15,215 nucleotides of DNA from an uncultured Actinoplanes sp. Its GTDB lineage: Bacteria > Actinomycetota > Actinomycetes > Mycobacteriales > Micromonosporaceae. The DNA is taken from positions 1 to 15,215 of the forward strand of contig NZ_CAKUCL010000171.1 in assembly GCF_934643405.1 (NCBI RefSeq), given 5' to 3'. The first letter of the stretch is position 1, and the number at the start of each line of letters is the position of its first letter. Positions 5,806-12,454 of this stretch are shown piece after piece. Both the position numbers and the translations under genes were made by a program. The notes beneath the pieces are model-generated. The model saw only the letters and a list, made by a program, of their open reading frames with translations, had not been told where the DNA came from and did not search any database.

Positions 5806-6885
5806 CTCGAGCAACGCCTCGTCGCCGTCGCGCCGGCCGTACCGGGACGCGGCCATGCCCATGGTGGCCAGTCGCTGCCGGTCACGGGCCAGCGGGATGA
5901 TGTTCTGCTCGATCCACTCCGGGGTCAGCTCGGCGTTGTCGACCAGGATGCCACCCCCCGCCTCGACCACCGGCAGCGCATTGCGCTTCTGCTCCTGATT
6001 GCTGTGCGGGTACGGCACGTAGATCGCCGGGACCCCGAGCGCGGTCGTCTCGGCCACCGTGATCGCGCCACCGCGGCACAGCATGAGGTCGGCCGCCGCG
6101 TATCCGAGCTGCATCTCGGACAGGTACGGCAGCACCCGGTACGGCACCGGGAGATCGCTGGGCACGTCGAACGGGTCGTTGCGGCCGCCCTGCACGTGCA
6201 GCACCTGGATGCCGGCGTGCGCGAGCCGCTTGGCCGCGGCGGCCACCGCCAGGTTGATGGTGCGGGCGCCGGACGATCCGCCGGAGACGAACAGCACCGG
6301 CAGGTCCGGGCGCAGGCCGAAGCGGTACAACGCCTCCGGGCGCAGCGCCGGACGGTCCAGATGCGAGATGCCGGTGCGCAGCGGCACGCCGACCACCCGG
6401 GCGTCCTTGAGCGCCTCGGCCTGCACCGGCTGATGCGGGAAGCCGACCGCGACGTTCTTGGTGAACTTCATGCCCATCCGGTTCGCGACGCCCGGCGGCA
6501 CGTTCACCTCGTGGATCACGATCGGCACCTCGCGGCGCCAGGCGGCCAGGTAGGCCGGGACCGACACGTACCCGCCGAAGCCCACCACCACATCCGCCTG
6601 GACCTCGTCGATGATCTTGCCGGCCGCGTGCGAGGACTTGTACATCCGGTCCGGCGTGCGCAGCAGGTTCATGTTGATCGACCGGGGCAGCTGGAACGCC
6701 GGGATCACCCGCAGGTCGTACCCGGCGGCCGGGATCAGCTCGTTCTCCATGCCCTTCGGGCTGCCCAGCGTGGTGATCCGCACGTCCGGGAAGTGCCTCT
6801 TCAGAGCGTCGGCGAAGGCGAGCAGCGGATAGATGTGACCGCCGGTGCCTCCCCCGGCGAGCACGACCGACCGCAGCAAACCCAT
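5773..6885 (-). CDS. murG: MurG, lipid II-forming N-acetylglucosaminyltransferase
   Basis: MurG is the GT28 glycosyltransferase that moves GlcNAc from UDP-GlcNAc to lipid I at the inner membrane face, making lipid II. In 370 residues it shows the N-terminal glycine loop LAGGGTGGHIYP (9-20), GFGGYVSVP (102-110), HEVNVPPGVANR (125-136), the second loop SGGSSGAR (201-208), and the donor-binding stretch RGGAITVAETTALG with PYPHSNQEQ (271-299). ATG 6885-6883 is chosen because AGGAG (6896-6892) lies six bases upstream; it overlaps the ftsW stop as TGATG. A GTG one codon earlier would sit only three bases from the ribosome binding site. The last codons are duplicated downstream. Confidence 0.97.
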   Translation of the reverse strand: MGLLRSVVLAGGGTGGHIYPLLAFADALKRHFPDVRITTLGSPKGMENELIPAAGYDLRVIPAFQLPRSINMNLLRTPDRMYKSSHAAGKIIDEVQADVVVGFGGYVSVPAYLAAWRREVPIVIHEVNVPPGVANRMGMKFTKNVAVGFPHQPVQAEALKDARVVGVPLRTGISHLDRPALRPEALYRFGLRPDLPVLFVSGGSSGARTINLAVAAAAKRLAHAGIQVLHVQGGRNDPFDVPSDLPVPYRVLPYLSEMQLGYAAADLMLCRGGAITVAETTALGVPAIYVPYPHSNQEQKRNALPVVEAGGGILVDNAELTPEWIEQNIIPLARDRQRLATMGMAASRYGRRDGDEALLEFVLEAVAKAR

Positions 6886-8270
6886 CACCGTCTCCTCTCA
6901 GCCCCCGCACCCGTCGCTGTCGTCACCCGTGGCGGGGCCGCTCGCCGCGGCGGGGGGAGCGGCGGCAGCGGGGCCCAGACTAGTCGCACCCACCGAGAGG
7001 GCGGACGGGCGTTCAGGGCTCGTGACGCGTCCGGCTCGGCGCGGGCGAACGAGGCGAGCATGCCGACCGCCGCCATGGTCACGACGAGGGCGCTGCCACC
7101 TGCGGAGATGAACGGCAGCGGCAGACCGGTGATGGGCAGCATGCCGGTCACGCCACCGATGTTGATCACGGCCTGGGAGACGAGCCAGGTGGTGATCGCG
7201 GTGGCGGCCAGCCGGCGGAACGGGTCCTGCGAGCGGCGCGCGATCCGGAAACCGGTGTACGCCAGCACCGAGAACAGGGCCAGCACCACGGCACAGCCGA
7301 CCACGCCCAGCTCCTCGGCGACCACCGCGAAGATGAAGTCGTTGTCCGCCTCGGGCAGCCAGTTCCACTTCAGCGCGCCCTTGCCCAGGCCGACCCCGAA
7401 CCAGCCGCCCTCGAAGATCGCCGAGCGGGCCTGGATCAGCTGGTAGCAGGGCCCGTCCAGGTCGCACTTGTCGATCGGCTGGAGGAAGTTGGTGAGCCGG
7501 GCCCAGCGGTAGTTCTGCGAGCCGGCCTCGCCGGAGCCCGCGCCGCCGGACGCCGCGGCGATCAGCAGCCCGATGCCGGCCAGGCCGAGCACGCCCAGCG
7601 CGCCGAACACCCGAAGCCGGACGCCGGCCGCCCAGAGCAGGCCGATCACCAGCGCCAGCAGCACCAGCATGGTGCCCAGGTCGTTGTACCCGACCAGGAC
7701 GAACAGCAGGCCGACCACCGGGAACAGCGGCCGGGCCAGCTCGCGCCAGTGCCCGAGCGCCGGGCCCTTGCGGGCGATCACGTCGGCGCCCCACAGCACC
7801 ATGCCGAGCTTCGCCAGCTCGGCGGGCTGCAGGCCGATCGGGCCGAGGTAGAGCCAGAGCAGCTCGGCGTGCACCGGGCCGATCCGCGGCCGGCTGAGCA
7901 GGTGGACCGACTCCAGCGCCATCAGCAGGTCGAGCAGGCAGAGCAGCACGATGGCCGCGCCCAGCACGTACTTGCCGAGGTCGCGCAGGGTGCCGGCGGG
8001 CAGCCGCTGGCACACCCAGAAGGCGAACAGGCCGAGCAGGGCGAAGACCGCCTGGTTGAACAGGGCCGAGAAGGCGTTCCCGTTCTCCGCGTACGCCTTC
8101 ACGCTGGTGGCCGAGAAGACCATGGTGAGCCCGATGAGCAGCAGCAGGCCCGAGCTCGCGAGCAGCAGGTAGTACGAGGAGAGGGGCCGGGCCAGCAGCC
8201 CGTGCACGGCGGGCAGCAGCTGCCGGCTCAGTGACGGGCGGGGTGCCTTTTGCGTACGGTCGTCCGCCAT
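6885..8270 (-). CDS. ftsW: Septal peptidoglycan polymerase FtsW (SEDS family)
   Basis: FtsW is the SEDS glycosyltransferase that polymerises lipid II at the septum with FtsI. The 461-residue protein has about ten membrane segments between residues 32 and 409. Family landmarks are IGLQPAELAKLG (145-156), the acidic NDLGT (196-200) whose Asp197 matches the SEDS catalytic Asp region, FEGGWFGVGLG (286-296), NDFIFAVVAEELGVVG (310-325) and PLPFISAGGSAL (384-395). The outer loop before the last block carries two cysteines (269, 275) that could pair. The tail from 410 is Pro/Arg-rich and cytoplasmic. ATG 8270 is preferred to an in-frame GTG at 8276, but neither has a visible ribosome binding site; a 12-bp stem lies eight bases upstream. 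The neighbour upstream should be murD but is mraY. Confidence 0.95.
   Translation of the reverse strand: MADDRTQKAPRPSLSRQLLPAVHGLLARPLSSYYLLLASSGLLLLIGLTMVFSATSVKAYAENGNAFSALFNQAVFALLGLFAFWVCQRLPAGTLRDLGKYVLGAAIVLLCLLDLLMALESVHLLSRPRIGPVHAELLWLYLGPIGLQPAELAKLGMVLWGADVIARKGPALGHWRELARPLFPVVGLLFVLVGYNDLGTMLVLLALVIGLLWAAGVRLRVFGALGVLGLAGIGLLIAAASGGAGSGEAGSQNYRWARLTNFLQPIDKCDLDGPCYQLIQARSAIFEGGWFGVGLGKGALKWNWLPEADNDFIFAVVAEELGVVGCAVVLALFSVLAYTGFRIARRSQDPFRRLAATAITTWLVSQAVINIGGVTGMLPITGLPLPFISAGGSALVVTMAAVGMLASFARAEPDASRALNARPPSRWVRLVWAPLPPLPPPRRAAPPRVTTATGAGAERRR
6892..6896 (-). promoter_or_regulatory. murG ribosome binding site inside ftsW
   Basis: AGGAG on the minus strand in the last codons of ftsW, six bases before ATG 6885. 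It decides between this ATG and the GTG just ahead of it. Confidence 0.7.
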
Positions 8271-8361
8271 GGACACATCATGGTCGTGACGACACGCGAG
8301 TCCGTGTCACGACCATGGCGTGTCGCACGTCCGTTTCGTGACGGAGCCCATCAACGAGGCG
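8271..8361. other. mraY–ftsW gap, expected murD position
   Basis: Ninety-one bases separate mraY from ftsW. In most dcw clusters murD fills this place. No remnant of MurD coding sequence is recognisable. The gap instead contains a strong inverted repeat (8279-8317) and a third copy of its TCGTGAC core (8336-8342). It could be a deletion scar, a regulatory site, or both. Confidence 0.7.
8279..8317 (-). repeat. 12-bp perfect inverted repeat before ftsW
   Basis: CATGGTCGTGAC (8279-8290) and GTCACGACCATG (8306-8317) pair perfectly across a 15-base loop. Within the loop, short complementary pieces (GACACG against CGTGTC) offer an alternative pairing. No T-run follows on either strand, so it is not a standard terminator. 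On the ftsW transcript the stem would end eight bases before the start codon, where a ribosome binding site would normally lie. Control of ftsW translation or binding by a dimeric regulator are both possible. Confidence 0.8.
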
Positions 8362-9465
8362 CTAGCCCATCACGGCCAGGAAGTCCGAGTAGAACAGACC
8401 GAGACCGATGGCCACGCAGATGCCGGCCACGATCCAGAACCGGACCACGATGTTGACCTCGGACCAGCCGGCCAGCTCGAAGTGGTGCTGCAGCGGTGAC
8501 ATCCGGAAGACACGTTTACCGGTGGTCTTGAACGAGATGATCTGGATGACCACGGACATCGTGATGATCACGAACAGGCCGCCGATGATGATCGACAGGA
8601 GCGTGGTGCGGGTGGCGACGGCCAGGCCGCCGATCAGCCCGCCCAGGCCGAGCGCGCCGGTGTCACCCATGAAGATCCGCGCCGGGTTGGTGTTCCACCA
8701 CAGGAAGCCGACACAGGCCGCCGCCGCGGCCGCCGCGATCATCGCGACCTCCAGCGGGTCGCGCACCTGGTAGCAGTAGTCGTTGGCCTGCGCGTACGCG
8801 GTGTCGCCGCACCAGTGGCGGTACTGCCAGAAGCCGATCAGCGTGTACGCGCCGAGCACCAGGATGGAGGCGCCGGTGGCCAGCCCGTCGAGGCCGTCGG
8901 TGAGGTTCACGCCGTTCGACATCGACATGATGACGAACACGAAGACCAGGACCGAGCCCACCTTGCCCACGTCCAGCCAGCTGATGTCCCGGATGAACGA
9001 GATGTGCTCGCTGGCCACCGTCTCGCCGTTGGTGCTGGGCACGTACAGCGCCACGGCGGCGAAGGCGCCACCGACGAGCAGCTGGCCGAGCAGCTTGCCC
9101 TTGGCGCTGAGGCCGTCGGAGTTGCGCCGGCGCACCTTGAGGAAGTCGTCCAGGAAGCCGACCACGCCGCAGAAGACGAACAGCCCGAGCAGGACCAGGG
9201 CGGTCATGGTCGGGTTCTCCTGGGCGATCTGCCGGTCCGGCAGGGTGGTCAGCGCCAGGTGCCCGGCCGCGTAGGCGAAGACGGTCGCCACGATGAAGGC
9301 GACGCCGCCCATCGTCGGGGTGCCGCGCTTGCCCTGATGGGTGGACGGGCCGATGGTGCGGATCGGCTGCCCGGCCTTGAGGGCGGTGAAGACGCGGATC
9401 GCCACCGGAGTGCCGAACAGCGAGATGATGAACGCGACCGCCGCCGCGACAATTACGGCCCTCAC
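8362..9465 (-). CDS. mraY: MraY, phospho-MurNAc-pentapeptide transferase
   Basis: MraY transfers phospho-MurNAc-pentapeptide from UDP to undecaprenyl phosphate, forming lipid I in the membrane. The 367-residue protein has about ten membrane helices. Landmarks are KRGTPTMGG (46-54), the Asp pair in GFLDDFLK (103-110), NGVNLTDGLDGLA (184-196), FMGDTGALGLGG (265-276) with the magnesium-binding Asp268, and PLQHHFEL (324-331). GTG 9465-9463 shares four bases with the murF stop (GTGA), and GAGG lies seven bases upstream (9476-9473). The family signature residues all appear intact. It is followed not by murD but by a 91-bp gap and ftsW. Confidence 0.97.
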   Translation of the reverse strand: MRAVIVAAAVAFIISLFGTPVAIRVFTALKAGQPIRTIGPSTHQGKRGTPTMGGVAFIVATVFAYAAGHLALTTLPDRQIAQENPTMTALVLLGLFVFCGVVGFLDDFLKVRRRNSDGLSAKGKLLGQLLVGGAFAAVALYVPSTNGETVASEHISFIRDISWLDVGKVGSVLVFVFVIMSMSNGVNLTDGLDGLATGASILVLGAYTLIGFWQYRHWCGDTAYAQANDYCYQVRDPLEVAMIAAAAAAACVGFLWWNTNPARIFMGDTGALGLGGLIGGLAVATRTTLLSIIIGGLFVIITMSVVIQIISFKTTGKRVFRMSPLQHHFELAGWSEVNIVVRFWIVAGICVAIGLGLFYSDFLAVMG

Positions 9466-10856
9466 GGGCGAACCTCACTCCTCGCGTCGGGGCGCAGCGC
9501 GTCGACCACGTCCCACGTGCGGTAACGGGATCCCTTGACCAGCACGACGTCGTCGGCGTGCAGATCACCCTGGATGATCTCGATGGCGGCGGCCTGATCG
9601 GCGGCGAAGATCGCCGACCCGGTCCACCCGTGCACCCCGTTGGCCCCGTCCAGGATCGGACGGGCGTTCTCCGCGACCGCGACCACCCGGTCCACGCCCA
9701 GCTCGGCGGCGAGCCGGCCGACCCGCTCGTGCCCGGCGCGTTCGGAGTCGCCCAGCTCGGCCATGTACCCGAGCACCGCTGTGGTGCGCCGGCCGGCGGC
9801 CATCGCGGCCAGCGCGTGCAGGGCGGCGGCCGTCGACGACGGGTTCGCGTTGTACGAGTCGTCGATGACGGTCACCCCGTCCGGCCGGCGGAAGACGTCC
9901 ATCCGCCGGACCGAGACGATGCCGATCTCGCCGAGCGCGGTCACCACGTCGTCGAACGGCATGCCCAGCGATAGTGCCACGCCCGCGGCCGCGAGCGTGT
10001 TGGCGACCTGATGCCGCCCGGCCACCGCAAGCCGGACATTTCCGGACCGGCCCGCGGCACTCAGCGTGTACGAGGCGCGCCCCTGGTCGTCCAAGGTCAC
10101 GTCGGTTGCCCGTACCAGGGACTCCGGCGCCTCACCCACCGGCAGCACCCGGGCGCCGGTGCGCGGTGCCATGGCCGCGACCAGGGGATCGTCGGCGTTC
10201 AGCACCGCGACGCCGTCGGCCGGGAGCGCCTCGACGAGCTCGCCCTTGGCCCGCGCGGTGCCCTCCCGGGATCCGAACTCGCCGATGTGGGCGTCGCCGA
10301 TGTTGAGCACCACGCCGATGTCCGGCCGGGCGATCTGGGTGAGGTACCGGATGTGACCGATTCCTCGCGCACCCATCTCCAGGACCAGGAACTTCGTGTC
10401 CTCGGTGGCCTGCAGGACGGTGTACGGGAAACCGAGCTCGTTGTTCAGCGAGCCGGCCGGGGCGATCGTCGGGCCCATCCGGGACAGCAGCTGCCCGATG
10501 TAGTCCTTCGTGGTGGTCTTGCCGGACGAGCCGGTCAGCCCGACCACGGTCAGGCCGTCCAGCCGCTCGACGACCGCGTGCGCCAGCGAGGCCAGCGCGA
10601 CGAGTGGCTCGTGCACCACCACGCCGGGCTCGCCGGTGTCCCGCGTGCTCAGCACCGCGGCCGCGCCCGATTTCATGGCCACCGCAGCGTAGTCGTGGCC
10701 GTCCACCTTCTCGCCCTCGAACGCGGCGAACAGGCCGCCCGGGGCGATCTTGCGGGAGTCGTACTCGACCGGCCCGGTCACGGGCAGGCCCGGTTCTGCG
10801 TTGACGAGCCGTCCGCCGGTGATGGCGGCGATCTCGCCCAGCGTCATGCGGATCAA
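9462..10856 (-). CDS. murF: MurF, UDP-MurNAc-tripeptide–D-Ala-D-Ala ligase
   Basis: MurF adds D-Ala-D-Ala to the UDP-MurNAc-tripeptide using ATP, the last cytoplasmic precursor step. The 464-residue protein has the N-terminal substrate domain (MTLGEIAAITGGRL, DSRKIAPGGLF), the P-loop GSSGKTTTK (109-117), the MurF stretch EMGARGIGHI (160-169), NIGDAHIGEFGS (185-196) and DDSYNANPSS in the C-terminal domain. I start at TTG 10856-10854: it overlaps the murE stop as TTGA, has GGAAGG six bases upstream, and yields the usual opening M-I-x-M-T-L. The ATG three codons later (10847) would be 15 bases from that site. The frame is open far upstream but runs under murE. Confidence 0.95.
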   Translation of the reverse strand: MIRMTLGEIAAITGGRLVNAEPGLPVTGPVEYDSRKIAPGGLFAAFEGEKVDGHDYAAVAMKSGAAAVLSTRDTGEPGVVVHEPLVALASLAHAVVERLDGLTVVGLTGSSGKTTTKDYIGQLLSRMGPTIAPAGSLNNELGFPYTVLQATEDTKFLVLEMGARGIGHIRYLTQIARPDIGVVLNIGDAHIGEFGSREGTARAKGELVEALPADGVAVLNADDPLVAAMAPRTGARVLPVGEAPESLVRATDVTLDDQGRASYTLSAAGRSGNVRLAVAGRHQVANTLAAAGVALSLGMPFDDVVTALGEIGIVSVRRMDVFRRPDGVTVIDDSYNANPSSTAAALHALAAMAAGRRTTAVLGYMAELGDSERAGHERVGRLAAELGVDRVVAVAENARPILDGANGVHGWTGSAIFAADQAAAIEIIQGDLHADDVVLVKGSRYRTWDVVDALRPDARSEVRP

Positions 10857-12454
10857 GAAGCACCTTCCGCGGCGGCGGTCAGCGCGGCCGCCAGCTCGAT
10901 CCGATCGTCGAACGGCAGCACCTCGCCGTCCACCTCCTGGCCCCGCTCGTGTCCCTTGCCGAGCAGGGCGATCACGTCGCCCGGCCCGGCCAGACGGACC
11001 GCCTCGCCGATCGCCTGCCGGCGGCCGGCGACCTCGATGATCTTCGCGGCGGCGCCCGCCTCCTCCGCACCGGCGCGCACGGCCGCCCGTACGGAAGCGG
11101 GGTCCTCGGTCCTGGGGTTGTCGTCCGTGACGATCACCAGGTCGGACCCGCGCGCCGCGGCGGCCCCCATCAGCGGGCGCTTGCCCTTGTCCCGGTCGCC
11201 GCCCGCGCCGATCAGGCAGATCAGCCCGCCGCCGCGCCCGGTCGCCAGCTCGCGCAGCGCCGCCAGGGCCGCCACGATCGCGTCCGGCTTGTGGGCGTAG
11301 TCGACGACGCCGAGGATCTCGCCCGGCGCCTCGACCTGCTCGAGCCGGCCCGGCACGCCCTTGCAGGCGGCGATGCCCCCGGCCGCGACCTGTGCGTCGA
11401 CCCCGCAGGCGACCAGCGAGGCCAGCGCGAGAAGCGCGTTCGCCACGTTGTGCCGGCCGGGCAGCGCGACGCCCGCCTCGACCGTGGTCCGGTCCGGTCC
11501 ATGAGCGACGAACCGCTGACCAAAAGCGGACGGGCGGATGTCGTCGGCCCACCACGTGGCGGACCGGTCGCCGTTCGCCGAGTACGTCACCGTGCCCGCT
11601 TTGCGCAGCGGCACCAGCGCCGGGTCGTCGTGGTTGAGCACCTCGACGCGCGACCGGCCGTCGAACAGCTTCGCCTTGGCCGCGAAGTAGTCGTCCACGT
11701 CCTTGTGGAAGTCGAGGTGGTCCAGGCCGAAGTTCGTGTACCCGCCGACCGCGAAACGCAGGCCGCCGACCCGGCCGACGGCGAGGGCGTGGCTGGACAC
11801 CTCCATCACCACCGCGGTGACGCCGCGCTCGACCGCGGCCGCCAGCATGGCCTGCAGGTCGGTCGCCTCCGGCGTGGTGCGCACGCTCGGGACGACCAGA
11901 TCGCCGAGCCGGGTCTCCACCGTGCCGATCAGGCCGGTGGTCAGCCCGGCGGCTCGCAGACCCGACTCCACCAGGTACGCCGTGGAGGTCTTGCCCGCGG
12001 TGCCGGTGATGCCGATCATCGTGAGCCGGTCGGACGGGTCGCCGTAGACCGCGGCGGCCGCGGCGCCGAGCACCTCGCGCGGATCGTCGGCCACCAGCAC
12101 CGGCAGGCCGGCGGCGAGGGCCGCCTCGCGACCGGCCTCGTCGGTCAGGACCGCGGCCGCGCCCGCCTCCACGACCTGCGCGACGAACTCCGCGCCATGC
12201 CGGTTCGCACCGGCCAGCGCCGCGTACAGGTCACCGGGACGCACCTCGCGACTGTTGTGCGTGATGCCGGTGACCTCGACGTCCGCGCCGGTCAGCGCGG
12301 CCGGCAGCAGGGCGGCCAGCCTCGTCAGACTCAGCGGCGCGACAGTCTGGGGACGGGGAATGCCGGGCACGGCGTCAGACCCTACCCGGTCGTCCCCCGA
12401 AGACGGAAAAGCAGTCCGGTCACGGCCGGCGGGCGGGGCGGCCGGCCGGGTCAC
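10853..12454 (-). CDS. murE: MurE, UDP-MurNAc-dipeptide–meso-DAP ligase
   Basis: MurE adds meso-diaminopimelate to UDP-MurNAc-L-Ala-D-Glu with ATP. With GTG 12454 the product has 533 residues. The P-loop GTAGKTST is at 151-158, TNFGLDHLDFH at 240-250, the probable carbamylated Lys260 in YFAAKAKLF, GRHNVANALLA at 333-343, DYAHKPDA at 385-392, and DNPR at 445-448, the signature for meso-DAP rather than lysine. GTG 12454 shares GTGA with the ftsI stop, in keeping with its neighbours, but its ribosome binding site is weak. GTG 12370 gives MPGIPRPQTVAPLSL, which looks like a natural family start and would leave an 81-bp gap, so the first 28 residues are uncertain. Confidence 0.96.
   Translation of the reverse strand: MTRPAAPPAGRDRTAFPSSGDDRVGSDAVPGIPRPQTVAPLSLTRLAALLPAALTGADVEVTGITHNSREVRPGDLYAALAGANRHGAEFVAQVVEAGAAAVLTDEAGREAALAAGLPVLVADDPREVLGAAAAAVYGDPSDRLTMIGITGTAGKTSTAYLVESGLRAAGLTTGLIGTVETRLGDLVVPSVRTTPEATDLQAMLAAAVERGVTAVVMEVSSHALAVGRVGGLRFAVGGYTNFGLDHLDFHKDVDDYFAAKAKLFDGRSRVEVLNHDDPALVPLRKAGTVTYSANGDRSATWWADDIRPSAFGQRFVAHGPDRTTVEAGVALPGRHNVANALLALASLVACGVDAQVAAGGIAACKGVPGRLEQVEAPGEILGVVDYAHKPDAIVAALAALRELATGRGGGLICLIGAGGDRDKGKRPLMGAAAARGSDLVIVTDDNPRTEDPASVRAAVRAGAEEAGAAAKIIEVAGRRQAIGEAVRLAGPGDVIALLGKGHERGQEVDGEVLPFDDRIELAAALTAAAEGAS
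10863..10868 (-). promoter_or_regulatory. murF ribosome binding site selecting a TTG start
   Basis: GGAAGG in the last codons of murE, six bases before TTG 10856 and 15 before ATG 10847. The spacing favours the rare TTG start for murF. Confidence 0.65.

Noticed and set aside
4254..5900. Long plus-strand open frame opposite murC
   Set aside because: MurC motifs are intact on the minus strand. The plus-strand translation is low complexity without motifs or a plausible ribosome binding site.
5476..7446. Long plus-strand open frame opposite murC, murG and ftsW
   Set aside because: It crosses three well-supported genes and has the composition of a shadow frame.
8279..8317. Rho-independent terminator after mraY
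   Set aside because: The stem is strong but no T-run follows in the direction of transcription, and ftsW would be cut off from any visible promoter.
10857..11555. Extended N-terminus for murF running under murE
   Set aside because: Same reasoning: the extension is an out-of-frame reading of murE, and the MurF domain begins at the TTG start.
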